Assembly: GCA_949987565.1 (NCBI GenBank)
Contig: OX465114.1
Span: 4,492,832-4,556,831 of the forward strand
Direction of reading: 5' to 3'
DNA: 64,000 nucleotides
Source of the DNA: Luidia sarsii
Lineage: Eukaryota; Echinodermata; Asteroidea; Paxillosida; Luidiidae
Positions 31,733 through 44,469 of the stretch are shown piece by piece. The notes below the pieces were generated by a model. The model was not told where the DNA came from, made no database searches, and saw nothing but the letters and a program-made list of their open reading frames with translations. The translations under genes and the position numbers were made by a program. Each line of letters begins with the position of its first letter. Position 1 is the stretch's first letter.

Positions 31733-32420
31733 CAAAGCTACGTGCCTGGACCTCCGAATCCGGAGCTCCATTGGCTTGACTATGCGACGGGGCCTTCCGA
31801 ATTAATCCAGGCACCACTATTGTCCACATTCTAAACAAAGACTCTTTTCAGCTTAGAACAAAGCAATACAAATCAGTACAAAGACCCTTTTTGACGCAAG
31901 TTGCCACATGAATTGCAAGATTAGCATCAGTAATTGTGCAATTGTTGGACTTTTACTGTGGAGGATCGAGGTATCCGCGCTGCCTCTGAAAACACGCGGG
32001 GGACATTGTATTGGCATGCCACACAGCCCAACGGTCGTCGGTCAGGCATTGGAATTCCCTCCACATTCTTTACCGCAATCTGTACGCTCAGTTGTGGCCG
32101 ACCAACTCTAAGATTTGACTGCCTGGAGTGGAGGCTGGAGTCTGCGGTCAGGGCTTGACAGCACCGTACATGCACACACACACACACACACACATGTCCG
32201 CTACGCTCCATTGACGCTGCACAATGGGCCCTTTTTCAAACTGATAATCTCTTGACAAAAGCCACAATGATGTCCGAATTGTGCCAGGTTTTACTCTCTT
32301 GTACCCATTTCACAGAAATATATTGTTCCAATTGTTTTAGCAAAATTTGAAAATGATGCATTGTTAAAAAACCCACATATGGCGGTCATCGGCACTGAAA
32401 AACCATCCGGCGCGAAGTGG
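31733..32420. mobile_element. piggyBac-type MITE, copy with decayed left end
   Basis: Homologous throughout to 37,328-38,023. The right end GGCGCGAAGTGG is followed by TTAA (32,421-32,424). The left end is mutated and its TTAA is lost. It contains a CA microsatellite near 32,170. Confidence 0.8.
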
Positions 32421-32424
32421 TTAA

Positions 32425-32699
32425 TAACACAAGCCTGAGAGCGGGGAGGAAAGGCAGGAGTGTTATTTGGGTAAGTATTCACTAGTAGACTACTGTAGTG
32501 GGGGAGTCTACTGCGTTAATCTTACCGAAATAATAACTATATATGCAGAGTAGCTCCATTTTATGGTGGTGAGGTGGTGGGAAGAAGCGAGAATGGACCC
32601 TAATAAAAACTAGAGGACACTCTTGTATACAAGTAGGTCTTATATGTGTGTAATGTTCAGGACAGGGAAGTGACCCACCTGCTTAGATGGTCATGGACA
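32425..32699. other. No recognisable feature
   Basis: Nothing recognised. Confidence 0.4.
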
Positions 32700-34120
32700 C
32701 CTGGCCAGTTTGGTTGGGTGAATTTGAAAGCTGCTATACTATTCAGCGAGCTAATGTGTCACGTGCTGATGGGCCTTGAGGATGAGCAGTGATCACAAAC
32801 CCCTTCAAGAGGACTTTGTGCGAATTAGGTACCACTTCAGGGTCCTGACCGGACACCAGAGTTTTTCTGATATAGCACTTGAATGTGACTCGATGATGGG
32901 AACAAATAAACTGTATGTCCGGGGGGCTGAAAGAAGAAGACTGATTCTTGGTCAGAAACCCTGCAGGACAAGATGTACGTTGGGTGATGTTGCTACTGCC
33001 AGGAGGAAAGCAATGTGTATGTGTATCAGCGATGTGTATCAGCGATGCTCATAAGGGGATCATTTGGAGAATAGTCCAAGATTCAACGACGGTATCAGTT
33101 ATCAGACTGGTGGCTGTTGAGTGAGCATTCCACGAATTAGATGCTTTAGAGGCTCACGGTCTGAAATGGATGACCTACATGTATCACGGAAGCCACCATG
33201 GATGGCTGCAACGGCTGACCAGTAGTTCTTTATGGTAGCCACTGTGAGGTCTGATCATAGAGGTCAAGTAGGATTAGAGATCAAGTGATTTGTCCCTGCA
33301 CCACAGATAGTAATGTCGTAATCTACTGTTATATATCTTCCGAGTTGATGACCGGTGTCCCTGTGTTGTCATACAGGCGTCTTTAGAAAGGCCTGCCCTT
33401 TGGAAGGAACGCTGGACAAGGGCCAACACGTCAGGTGGAGAATCTCCGGTTCCCAATGTACCGGTAAGGCCCTTGACTGTGGTTGGAAGGTTATGTCTGG
33501 TCTCTCAGGCAGAATCACTGGAGATTGAATGAGGAGTCTGATCAGACATGGAAACAATGGTTGCCATAGCAGGAAAGGAGCAATGAGCAGGATATTACAC
33601 TGTTCTTTTTCTATTTTGGCTATCACTTTCGGAAGAAGTGATATTGGGGCGAAGGCATATGTGAACATGCCTCCCCAGTTTATGGAGAAATGTGTCTGTG
33701 GGAATCAGGTGTACATGTAAACCACTGGCAGTCTGTTGTTCTTGTGTGACGCAAACAGGTCGATGCGGGATCTGTCTGAGTTAATATCCACCGGGTCACC
33801 TTGTTGTGTGTGTAGTGTCCATTCCATGGGGACAAAAGTTTGTGAAAAGATTGCTTGAAATGGAGAAGTCCTGGAAGTCACCATGTATGGCTGCCACAGC
33901 TGACCAGTAGTTCTTCATCATTGCTACACTAAGGCTTGATCTGTGGAGGTCAAGTACGAAATCAACAACTGAAGTCACAGATACTGTGGTTGGATCAAGT
34001 GATTTGTCCCCTCACCACATTTTTCTGAACCCTTCTTTAGAGTTAAGAAGAGTGTTGGCAAGAAGCTGATGTGCCTTTGATTTGGAATGACCCTTTGAAA
34101 GGCCCATTTCTGTATGAGAG
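32700..34120 (-). pseudogene. DIRS/Ngaro-type retroelement fragment (RNase H tail and tyrosine recombinase N-terminus)
   Basis: Minus-strand frames encode DLFASHKNNRLP, INWGGMFTYAFAPISLLPKV and ILLIAPFLLWQPLFPCL, the region after RNase H in DIRS-like elements. This is followed by KIYNSRLRHYYLWCRDKSLD, which resembles the core-binding domain of the tyrosine recombinase. A second copy of the recombinase N-terminus (VVDFVLDLHRSSLSV, NYWSAVAAIHG) lies upstream at 33,800-33,980, so part of the element is duplicated. Stops and frameshifts are frequent. I did not find the catalytic HxxR/Tyr part here. Confidence 0.7.
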
Positions 34121-35218
34121 GACATTTCTCAGAGTGATTTCTTGCTATGATTTTGTGTGCTGGTTATAGGACCCCAACAGTTCAATGAGAGGATTCTAGT
34201 GTCTGGTAGTGAAGCGGTATAGTCACTGCCACCTGCTGCTGGGATTCCGGGGGATGTTGTGGACACTGCCCCAGGGTTCATTACTCCATCTATTAACATG
34301 GGCTGGTTAATGACCAGTCTGTTAGCTTGCTGTTGCAGATGCTTCAATGATGGTTGATGGCACCCTTGCTTGTTGCCTGGAAATTGGGGAAAGCATGCAT
34401 GTCGAAACAAGGGCTTATTCCCTGAAGATTGCTCAGTTCTGATGCTCTAGAGTTGGCAGTAGCCCTTAATAGGCTCAGCTTCGTTGCTGTCTCAATCCGC
34501 TTTGTTTCAGTATCCAGAACATCTTGGAACTAACTACTGACCTCCTAGCAAGGTAAGAGCTTATCTTTGGCTGTATCAGGAAGGTGGGGGACTCAAAGAA
34601 GCTGATTGAAGTCTGCCATCGGGAACTGAAAGTAAGACAAGGCCCGGTGAGGATGAGGCCTCCATGTCTTAGCTCTGGCTAGTTTCCATTCGGTGCACAC
34701 ATTATGTATCAATTTGACTGATGCACTGTGTCCTCCTCCACCTCCCCTTTGATAAGAAAGGCCACTCAGATCTAGTGACCTCTCTGTAGGGGCACAGTGA
34801 GAAGGCCTGGCTGATATGTCTGTAGTCAGCTGTGATCACCTTCCTCCAAGTCAACATCATTGTCGGAGTGTCCAAACCTCATTGGTGGGTGGGTGGACAA
34901 CCCTGCGGGTGAACCCGGTGCATACCAGTACCACTCTTAGTAGCTGACCCATGGGCTCAGCGTACTTGAGTATGGATTGGAAGAAGAAACTGTGGAGGGT
35001 GCAGGTTTAGTGCTGAATGTACCACACACTCGTTTGGAAAGTGTTGACAGAGCATTGCTGATATTCTGAAAGGCCACTATGAAATCGGCGGAGTTGATCC
35101 TTCATTCTGACCGTGGTGATGAGATTTCCTTCTCTGGCCTCTGTCTCCATAGAACGGTGATCATCTCTTTGATTTATGTCTCATTGATTAACGTCTCTTT
35201 GATAACGATGGCCAGCTA
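34121..35218. other. Unassigned, possibly gag region of the DIRS-like fragment
   Basis: It lies where the gag and RT of the minus-strand element would be expected. Open frames such as 34,129-34,410 (-) have no recognisable motif. Confidence 0.35.
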
Positions 35219-35788
35219 GTGGTGCTTGTCGGTGACTCTGCAAAGCAGGAATTGCAGATAATTCCACGTAATCGGATTCCTGCCCACTTTGGAAAAAACC
35301 TGGATTTATTTCCCATTAGTGGGGGCGAGAAAGAAGGTGTGAGTGACAATCTCTCACTGGAAGGTGGAAGGTTGTATCAGATTGAAAGGAAAGGTGAATG
35401 TTTTTCTTTATTCCTTAATTTGTTTGTTTTCTTTGCAAAGGGCGACAGCGTCAACCCCCAAAAGAAAACAAGGGTTATTCTACTCAAAAACAAAAGCTGG
35501 GGACAACTTCATCCACAAAATGAACGAACAAACAAACGAATGTGGGAACTTCTTGGTCCCAAAACAAAGCATGATCACTTCCTTGTCAAGAAAAAAGTCA
35601 GAAATTTGTCATACCGGACTCCAATTCATCCGAACCTTAGCATTTTGTCTAAAATGGCGAGGGGAATATTTATCTGTAGTTATTTGGGTGTTAAAGAAGA
35701 ATGCTGTAGATACAACAATTATATCTATGTGATTTGCTTCTTCTATCTCATCATACATGTACATACTTTGAATTTCATTAATTCTTGA
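35219..35788 (+). CDS. Unrecognised open reading frame, 189 codons
   Basis: The longest non-repetitive open frame in this stretch. It contains a hydrophobic stretch (FSLFLNLFVFFAK) that could be an unspliced intron, since GGAAAG|GTGAAT and TTTGCAAAG|GG could serve as splice sites. It is followed by a Lys/Arg-rich segment and a hydrophobic C-terminus. I recognise no family. It may be a chance frame or a transposon relic. Confidence 0.2.
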   Translation: MVLVGDSAKQELQIIPRNRIPAHFGKNLDLFPISGGEKEGVSDNLSLEGGRLYQIERKGECFSLFLNLFVFFAKGDSVNPQKKTRVILLKNKSWGQLHPQNERTNKRMWELLGPKTKHDHFLVKKKVRNLSYRTPIHPNLSILSKMARGIFICSYLGVKEECCRYNNYIYVICFFYLIIHVHTLNFINS

Positions 35789-36589
35789 AAGCTTATAAAA
35801 ATACATACTGTAGAAATCCAGTCACTGATGTCCACCGTAATGTAAACCTCACCTCAGCAATGGCTATTGGAGTCATACAAATGCAAGGGGACAATTTAAA
35901 CACAGTTTTGCAATAAAATATTCTGCAAACACAATTAGTGAATGAAGCCAGTTCATTTTAAGGCGCTAGTAACATAAGCCTGATTTTTTTTATCAACATA
36001 AACAAAGGATACTGCAGCTTCGGATCTGGTTTTTCTGTAGTACCATGGACACTTTCATCATGTTTGTCACCAGAAACAACAATGGCAAATGCCTGTTCAA
36101 AAGGAAAAGGGCACACACTATATATATATTATGTATATATTCTTAAAATATCAATCAATCAATCATCAATTTTGACCCATATACATGTACATGTATGTAA
36201 AAAAAACCATGCACAATCATACTTCTGAACAGAGCTATGCTTCATGTAACTTTAATTCTCAAATTGGATCTGATCAGAAAAGCCAAATGACACCATCCCA
36301 ATTGAAACAGAATATAAATGTGTTGGAGATAATCCATCATACTGGGGTATGAATTATATGACAATCTGAACAGTCCCCTTGGAGTCACATTCTGATAGAA
36401 CCAGTCAGAGCTGCTTGACAAACTATTATTCTTAGACTTACCAAATAAAATGACACCCTCGACAGCATTTATGTTTTATGCCAAAATGCCACAGCATGAA
36501 TTTATTTTGATTCAGCCAGAAACAATTTCTACCGGATACCAATACTTTGTATTCAGGGCAAACAGGCAAATAACTAAAGGAAAATCATG
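35789..36589. other. No recognisable feature
   Basis: AT-rich, with short simple repeats (TATATATA at about 36,120; TCAATCAATCAATCA at about 36,150). Confidence 0.5.
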
Positions 36590-37036
36590 TGGGGCACACC
36601 AGACCCCTTGGGCACACCAGACCCAATTGAAATTTGGGCACACCAGACCCATAGGAAAGTTGGGCACACCAGACCCAAATGAACATTGGGCACACCAGAC
36701 CCATATGAAAGTTGGGCACACCAGACCCATAGGAAAGTTGGGCACACCAGACCCAAATGAACATTGGGCACACCAGACCCATATGAAAGTTTGGCACACC
36801 AGGCCCATAACAAAGTTGGGCACACCAGACCCATATGAACGTTGGGCACACCAGACCCATATGAGAGTTGGGCACACCAGACCCATAACAAAGTTGGGCA
36901 CACCAGACCCAAATGAACGTTGGGCACACCAGACCCATATGAAAGTTGGGCACACCAGACCCATAACAAAGTTGGGCACACCAGACCCAAATGAAAGTTG
37001 GGCACACCAGACCCAATTGAAAGATGGGCACACAGA
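36590..37036. repeat. 26-bp minisatellite, about 17 units
   Basis: The unit is GGGCACACCAGACCCATATG plus AAAGTT. Because 26 is not a multiple of three, the encoded period is 26 residues over three units, and all frames stay open on both strands. These frames are not genes. Confidence 0.92.
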
Positions 37037-37327
37037 CCCCTTCAAACACCGAAACCACAACCTGAAAAATTGTCAAACACATGAAATTGCTGAGCAAACC
37101 AAACCCAGGCATTTTAGGCCATGCAGGCCTACAGTTACAATGTAAACAAGAATTAACTACCCAAATAGCGTGTGCATGCAGAAATTATTCCAATGTCAAC
37201 TCAAAAGCCTGTAAAGATAAAAGCACAACAGTACTATTTGTTACACAATACGCCAGAAAGGCCTACCGCTTATACATACGGTCGGGATGACCCCTGGTAA
37301 ACATTACAGGGCGCCAAAGCCTATTAA

Positions 37328-38023
37328 CCACTTTGCGCCGGGACCTCCGAATCCAGGTCAATTGGATTGCCTTTGCAACGGGGCCCTCCGAATCCGGGCA
37401 CCACTATTGTCCACATTCTAAACAAAGACTCTTTTCAGCTTAGAACAAAGCAATATGAATCAGTACAAAGACCCTTTTTGACGCAAGTTGCCACATGAAT
37501 TGCAAGATTAGCAGCAGTAATTGTGCAATTGTGGGACTTTTACTGTGGAGGATCGAGGGATACCATGCTGCAGCTGAAAGCACGCAAGGGACATTGTCTT
37601 TGCATGCCACACAGCCCAACGGTCGTCGGTCTGGCATTGGAATTCCCCCCACATTCTTTACCGTAATCTGTACGCTCGTTTGTGGCCGACCAACTCGAAG
37701 ATTTGACTGCCTGGAGTGGATCGAGGCTGGAGTCTGCGGTCAGGGATTGTCAGCAGCGTACATGCACCCACACACACGTCCGTTACGGTCCATTGACGAC
37801 GCACAAAGGGCCCTTTTTCAAACGGATAATCTCTTGACAAAGGCCCCAACGACGTCCGAATTGTGCCAGGTTTTACTCTCTTGTACCCATAGTATACCCT
37901 TATCGATTTATTTCACAGAAATATATTGTTCCGATTGTTTTAGCAAGATTTTAAAATGATGCATTGTTCAAAAACCCCTGTATGGCGGTCATCGGCGCTG
38001 AAAAACCCCCCGGCGCGAAGTGG
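37328..38023. mobile_element. piggyBac-type MITE, 696 bp, with TTAA target site
   Basis: Ends CCACTTTGCGCCGGGA and, in complement, CCACTTCGCGCCGGGG, flanked by TTAA at 37,324-37,327 and 38,024-38,027. The best-preserved of the three copies. Confidence 0.88.
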
Positions 38024-38027
38024 TTAA

Positions 38028-39439
38028 ATGAGAACTTAGTTGCCTAACAAGTACCTATATTTGATACCTAAAAGTAAAATTAGGCTAATTTACGTAAACA
38101 AAATGATAGTTATGATAAACCCACAAAATTGATCCCGTGTCTGACAAATTTCCCGCTAAAAAATGCCAACGTTAGGAGTTGGGGATGGAGGTGGGTAATT
38201 AAAACATTATGGAGCTCACATAGATGTGACCTCCATGAATAGCTGTGACAAAGTGAGCCAATTTTTTCACTAAAAGCCAAAACCAAAAACCTAGAAAGAT
38301 GCTGATTGGACAAACAGAAACCATCTTCTCATTGGCTAAAAAGGAGAGCCAATCAGAGCACACTACCCTTGAGCCCTGATTGGTCAAAATACCAGGATCT
38401 GATTGGTCAACAGAATTGTTCTTGGATCCCAGCTTGACACGAAATTGTCAATGGGATTTCATGTGTTAAAATTATCCCAAGGGCTGTGAATATCAAAATG
38501 TGGGACAGCAAACCAGAATTTGATTGGTTGACAGCCCATGAGCTTGGATCCTTACTTGCCACAAAAAAAGGCAATGGGACTTGTGTGCTAAATGATCTCC
38601 ATAAAGAAAACTATGCATAGTCTAATGTAGGTCAACCCATCCATTGGCATTAACTACCATGTACTTATGCAATTTCTATGAAGTACATGTAGGCCATGAA
38701 AACATCCATGTTCAGCATACATGTATCTCCACCTCGATCAACTGTAATGTGTTGTACACTGAAACACCATTTAGAAATCACTGAAGCTAAGAATAAGGCA
38801 TTTGATCACTGAATGATAAAATGTGTTGTAGAGTATGCTGAAGTGTCTTTGTTTAAAATGTGGACACTGGTATTGCTCAGATCCGGAGGCCCAACACAAA
38901 GCAATGCTACCAAGGCTCAGACACGGAGGTTCAAGTGGTTAAAAATGCCTACTTGGGTAGGAGCTGGAATATGGGATATTGAATTATTATTGTCATGGAT
39001 ATTTAGCTTAGGAGTGGTTACTGCAGATTGAATAGCGATAGGGATGATGGGTAGTTATTGAACACTTCATGCTGGGACCTTCAATCTGCAACAAATGAGT
39101 GGTCACTCTCCCCTGTCAAAGTGAGTTATGCTCATACTACACAGTGCAAATTATTTTAAACTACCGGTATCTTTGGAATGGTTGGCCCGAGTCAAGAAGC
39201 AAAAGATACTATGGAGGTCATTTTAAAACTCCGCCTTTTGGAAGACAAGAAGTGCTGAAGAGACAAAGAGACAAGAGGCAAGGAAACACGGAGACAAAAA
39301 GTGAGATAGACTAAGAAATGACAGTCCATATACTTGCAGTCATACAAGGTGCGTAATGAATTGAAAGGAATTATGAATTGACACTATATGATGAAAGTAA
39401 TAATATGCACAAATGTTTACCATATGTTTACTGCTTACT
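38028..39439. other. Non-coding, with scraps resembling piggyBac MITE ends
   Basis: AGTGGTTAA at about 38,935 and CACTTCATGCTGGGACCTTC at about 39,064 resemble the MITE termini. No gene seen. Confidence 0.4.
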
Positions 39440-39525
39440 GACCAAAATGACCAAAATGCGAATATGAAAAATTAGTAGGGCCTGATGTTTCAATCCTAGC
39501 GAAGATTTCTTAAAGGCTGATTGAC
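39440..39525 (-). mobile_element. Penelope-like end fragment
   Basis: CTGCTTACTGACCAAAATGA and GGGCCTGATGTTTCAATCCT match 50,497-50,580, including a hammerhead-like motif on the minus strand. Confidence 0.7.
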
Positions 39526-40410
39526 AAGGACAACCCACCTAGTTTCCAGAAGATTGGCAAATCCCTTTGGTGTCCGAAAGTCCAAAAACATGAAAATCCT
39601 GATTTGGCATTAAATATGTTCATTTGTAGCATTATAATCCCAGATCAAACATAATTTGTGAAGGTTTTTTCAATTAAATACTTCATGGGGGTGAACACAT
39701 TTTTTTATCTCCCCGCGCTGCAGTCTGTATACACTTCCATAATTGGAGTAGTTCCCTGACATGTTCAGTAGGTGGAGCATTTTTTTGACCATGGCACCAG
39801 TCTTTCGAAAAAACGTGAAAAAGTTGTGGCCGAGACGTCTTTCTACAAGCTTTTTGATGAACTCTCAGTTCTTCCAGAGATTCTGCAAAAATATTTCCGA
39901 TGGCAAAATTGGAATGCGTTGAGAAACCATACATGTATGAGCCTGAATGGTCTCCATAAAAACCAGCTTCGAAATTGATGGGTCGGATTATTTCGGTCGT
40001 GTCATTGTGATTTTTGACGTCCTAATGTGGCTTATTCTAGGATCATGAGAGAACACTCCTGCAATCTTCAACATTGAGTCTTGGTGGCATGTCAACAAAT
40101 TTGTCAATATTTACTCCTGATATCAGTTCTCTTGAAAAATGTGCACTATTTGTATATACAAACATACTATGTAACACTTCCCTGACACGATTAATGGACC
40201 AAATCTTCACCCTATGACGTCACCAAAGATGGCCTCCATGGGGGCATGGCTGCTCCCCCTTCCAAACTTAAATGATTTTTAAAAAAATCTTTCCAATATT
40301 TTAAAATTGGAAACAAATGCATGAATGTATTTTACTGACACCAAAGTATTATTTGAAATAAAAGAATTCCAAAATGCATTGCAGTTAACCTTTAAAAAAT
40401 GCCTACCGGT
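39526..40410. other. No recognisable feature
   Basis: Opposed short frames at 39,683-39,978 show no domain. Confidence 0.4.
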
Positions 40411-40815
40411 ACTTTGATGACGTCAAGATAAAAATAACATCTTTTTGGCCCAAAAGAGAGTTTCCCTAGTCTGTTTCCATAGTTGTGTCTTTTTCTTTGC
40501 TAAATATGTTCAAATTAATAAAAAATTCTAAAAATCATTTCCTGTCGTTAATATTCATGAGATGATTTCACAGTCACATGGTGGCAATTTTTGGATACAT
40601 CTTTTCCCAAATTAGACACATGCCAAGTGACAATCCTCTGGATATACAGTTGCAACATGAATGTATGTGGCAGTTTGCGCCTTGGGGACATTGATCTGGC
40701 ATAGTTTGGTTCAAAACAGACCATTAATTTTTCATGAAGTGGGGTGCAGAATATATCCAGTACTTTGTCTACAGGATTTTGGCGACAAGAAGAAGAAAAG
40801 AATAAAGACAAAATA
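40411..40815. repeat. Diverged copy of the 5'-end repeat family
   Basis: Shares TTAATATTCATGAGATGA, GGCAATTTTTGGATACA, CTTTTCCCAA and the GACAAGAAGAAGAAAAG tail with 1-3,060. Confidence 0.6.
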
Positions 40816-40854
40816 TATAGCTTGTATGCTTCATGATGGAAAAGCCAAATAGGA

Positions 40855-41375
40855 AGGGCGAGCAATAGGGTTTAGAAGGGATTAGGTAATAGACGGGATG
40901 ATCAAAGGGAAAGAGTGAAAGAGAGGATAATTGGTAAACGTGCAAGGTGTTAATCATTCCCCTCCTGGACGTCGAGGCCATGTGGTTAGAATTGTCAAAA
41001 TAATTCATCCACATTTTCTCCCAATTAAAATGGACAGAGTCACTATGATGACCAAGTAATTCTATGCCCAGTATACTTATAAGTGATATAGAATGATTAG
41101 GGAGATTGAATTTACCAGTTTTGATTGTGCACCTAATCTATGGGCATAGACTAAACTTTTGAGTGTGCTTATAGTTTCGGCAACATATTTAACATTACAA
41201 ACTCTACGGGAGTTGAGGTATATAATGTTTGAGGTGGCACATGTAATAGTGCCAAAGGTCTTGTGGGTTGTGCCTGAAGAATTTCCATTGGACATGGGTC
41301 TTGCAAACAATGCATTTCGTGGTACACTTTAAGAGTACAATTTTTCAAAATGGGGAACCTCTGCTTGGACAAAAT
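40855..41375 (-). pseudogene. Decayed Penelope-like GIY-YIG region
   Basis: Same orientation and order as 50,690-51,340: CCTCCTGGACGTCGAGGCCA, TCATCCACATTTTCTC, TTTTGAGTGTGCTTATAGTT, ACTCTACGGGAGTTGAGGTA and CAATGCATTTCGTGGTACAC. Several indels break the frame. Confidence 0.82.
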
Positions 41376-41634
41376 GGTTTTCCGGCACTCGTGTCTGGAA
41401 AAACCCCTTTAGCACAGAGGGGGTGAGAGCAGGCATTCCAAAGGCCTGCTTCGCAAGGGTAATGGCCTGCTTTGCTGTTGGTCCTTTATCGCCGACCAAT
41501 CGATCTCGCGCGTTCTCTCCCTCTTCCTGCTATACCGGTGAGCGTGCAAACATCCGACAATTTGCCTCTAGCAGTTTCTCTTGATTTTCTCAGGCCCGAG
41601 TCGCCATTCGGTAGCCTACCACTATGGGCAATAG

Positions 41635-43332
41635 AGGCTGTAGGCGCAAGATAATGGACGGCCCCAGAAAAAAACGTGGAAAGCGTGTCCCGGTAGCGGA
41701 TCCTTCTCGGGCCCAAGCTCGGGCTATCCAGAAGCTACCCGGTACTTATGCACTGTCAACGCCATCGCCGTCTGCTGTTTGTAACTTCAGCTGCGGGCCT
41801 AATGAACAGCGCCCTCTCATGTCCAACACGGCCAGCTTGATCACCACACCACTACATCATGCATGGTGCTTGCAACGTTGCTGCTTCGACATTGGTCGCC
41901 CCTACGGCGGAGGCCGCGATTCCCGCAACAGTGGAGGAGACGTCCGCCTTTGGCGCCAGCAGCACCTGCGGTGTGGCCGCATGCATGAGACCGCCTACTA
42001 CCACCGCCGGGACAGCTGCTGACATGGCAGGGACATCGGCTACAACCACGACAAGCACTGCCGTCCCATCGGCTCCGACATAAGACCCAGCCTTGAACAC
42101 CAATGTTGCGTCCCCGGCGGCCCCAGCCAGCGTCACACCATCTCCCCCTGGGGTGCCAGGAGCGACACACGCCCCGGTTAGCAGCCTGGGCGGCAACTTC
42201 AGCTCTTCAAGCGCCCCCTACCTGATGTACCAGCCATCACTCTGGTGGCTTGGTGGCTCATCCACCCACTGGGCCTCACCCATCACAAGCTCCTGCACCT
42301 GTCCCACCCCAGGCTCAAGCCTTCCAGTTCCATCATGGCCAAGCCCTTCCTCCTTCAAGCTCAAGTGGGCCCTCCACTCCTGGCCAGCCCCTCGTTGTCC
42401 ACCAAAGCCTATCCTTATCTGATGAGTTTGAGGTTGCCGGATTCAATTTGTCCCCTATTCCCCAGGGTTTTGATGTTTTTCAATCCCATGCAACTCCAGT
42501 AACCCCCATCCAGCCTATTGCTATTCAATCAGGCAATACTGTCAACCCCTTTGACTTTAGTGGGGGACCCCTACTGTCGGTTAGTGAACCACTTGGAACA
42601 ACTGTCCCTGTTGGGACTAAGGAGAAAATAGTCAGGAGCAAGTTTATAGAGTTTGACTCTCTTCTCAACTGCCAGGTAGCTAACCCCCTCCCTTCTAACC
42701 TCACTTTTTCCATGGACCAGTCTGGCCAACTGATCATTGCAAATCCAAGGAAAAGACCCCAGATCAACTCAATCTTGGCTAGGACTGATGCATTTTTGGT
42801 TCTGGCATCAGTGTTCCTGGGCGCACATCCCACTTGCTCCCAAGAAATACCTATATACATGCATGTGGTGCCGTGGCCGCTGCTCGCTTCCCTGGTTGGG
42901 GTTGGTGCGAGTATGACTGACAATTTTGGATGCGGCAGCAGTATCACCCTACTAGGTCTTGGGCCTCCATCGATGGAGAGTTGCGGCCCCACCCCCCTCC
43001 CATCGCTGGCACTCCCAATTCAGCACCCTGAAGCAGTCGTTGAGTGCTTTTCATGGGCAATCCCGCCAAAACCCCCGCAGCTCAGGAGTCTCTATCGCAT
43101 ACAATCAGACCTCCGGTTAACCCCGAGCCCAGTGTCCATTCCCGCACAAGTGCTCTGCATGCCAGTCAGTCGGCCATTGGGCCTTTGCTTGCAAATCCCC
43201 TGGAACCCAAGAAAACCTCCACCCGGCAGTAATGTACAACACATCTCGTCTCCATGCTCCATCTCCCCCAACTGCATTTGCCGTCCAGCAAATTCCCCGG
43301 TGGACCTGGCTCAACTTTTCCCCCCTCATTGA
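41635..43332 (+). pseudogene. Ngaro gag-like region with CCHC zinc knuckle
   Basis: Begins with a basic segment (DGPRKKRGKRVPVADPSRAQ), continues as Ala/Ser/Thr/Pro-rich low complexity, then EKIVRSKFIEFDSLL and NSILARTDAFLVLASVFL, as in DIRS-type gag. In other frames follow FPGWGWCEYD...SIDGELRP (from about 42,890) and CSACQSVGHWAFAC (from about 43,150), an exact C-x2-C-x4-H-x4-C knuckle. At least two frameshifts separate these parts. Confidence 0.7.
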
Positions 43333-43379
43333 TTCTTGACCCAACACTAAAGTAGCATCGTTGCTACATTCTACATTTG

Positions 43380-43902
43380 GGTTTAATCTGGCTATGAGGG
43401 CCCCCGTGTTGCTAGGGATGCTCATAACCTCGGCTCTGAAAAAGGAAATCCTGCACTAGCTCTCGTGAAGCTGGGAAAGGCGGTTTTGCTAGGCCGCATG
43501 GCAGGCCCGTTTCAAACAAGCCACATTGCTAACCTTAGGATTTCTCCGATAGGCCTTGTCCCAAAGTCGGAGCCAGGTAGCTTTAGGCTCATACACCACC
43601 TTTCTCATCCCGATTCGGAATCCGTCAATGACGGCATTGACAAACAGATGTGTTCAGTGCATTACACCTTCTTCAACAATGCAGTTAACCTAGTAGTTAG
43701 TGCGGGAAAGGGCAACCTTCTGGCTAAAGCTGACATCAAATCCGCCTTTCGTCTCCCAATCCACCCTGACGATTTTTGCCTACTTGGAATTAAGGTTCAG
43801 GATAAGATATTTGTGGACAAAACACTCCCCATGGGGGCCACGTGTGCCCCTGCTTTTCTATTAGTTGGGGGGACAGATACAAATGAAGCTCGTTCCTGCT
43901 AG
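43380..43902 (+). pseudogene. Ngaro/DIRS-type reverse transcriptase, N-terminal half
   Basis: Reads SGYEGPRVARDAHNLGS, then MAGPFQTSHIANLRISPIGL, GSFRLIHHLSHPDSESVND, AKADIKSAFRLPIHPDDF (first catalytic Asp region) and TLPMGATCAPAF. The frame then ends; the YxDD box and everything after are missing. Confidence 0.82.
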
Positions 43903-44024
43903 AAATTGCTAGATTTTTTCACCCAAGTATGTGCAGAACCCGGGGTGCCCTTAGCAGCATAAGCATAAGTGAGCGCATATTGAACCTAATTCTAATTCTA
44001 AAGGTCTAATTCGAGGGTGAAGAT

Positions 44025-44337
44025 CGTTCGATTTTGGTCACGAGGCTGAGGTATTCAAAGACCGATCAAAGGGGCCACGCAGTTGAACTCAGGTTCTACA
44101 GCCAGCCCAACTCCCCCACATGCCCTGTATCCCTGGTTTCCCTGTACCTCCGGTTCCGCCCCCCTTCCAAGGCCCATTTTTTATTCACTTTGATGGTTCC
44201 CCTTGACATCGTCCCAGTTCTGCCCATAGCTTTCGGATCGGGGCCGCAACTTCTGCCGCCCTGCATGGGATTCCAATCCCTGAGATCAAGACCTTAGGCC
44301 GCTGGTCCTCTTGCAGTCCATTCATATATAAGGCCAG
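44025..44337 (+). pseudogene. Tyrosine recombinase catalytic tail
   Basis: First frame: LVTRLRYSKTDQRGHAVEL and CPVSLVSLYLRF. After a frameshift near 44,200, HSFRIGAATSAALHGIP (from 44,225) and IKTLGRWSSCSPFIYKA complete the HxxR box and the tyrosine nucleophile (codon 44,327-44,329). All tail residues expected of a tyrosine recombinase are therefore readable, but in two frames. The element presumably integrated through a circular intermediate. Confidence 0.82.
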
Positions 44338-44469
44338 AAAAAAATCCTTTCCCTCCCTCCCTCGACAGGCACGGCGTAATTGTTGGCCGCTGCCAATACG
44401 TGCCAAACGGGGTCTATCCAAACCCCCGGCTCTCTCCTTCCCCTTCTGGCCTTGTCTCTGCTTTCTCTT

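Noticed and set aside
36450..37145. Open frames of 140-230 codons on both strands
   Set aside because: 26-bp minisatellite; same peptide in shifted registers in several frames, with no domain.
41841..42196. Ala/Val/Gly-rich minus-strand frames
   Set aside because: Low-complexity antisense shadow of the Ala/Thr/Pro-rich gag N-terminus.
42525..42992. 155-codon minus-strand frame
   Set aside because: Antisense of the Ngaro gag region, without any motif of its own.
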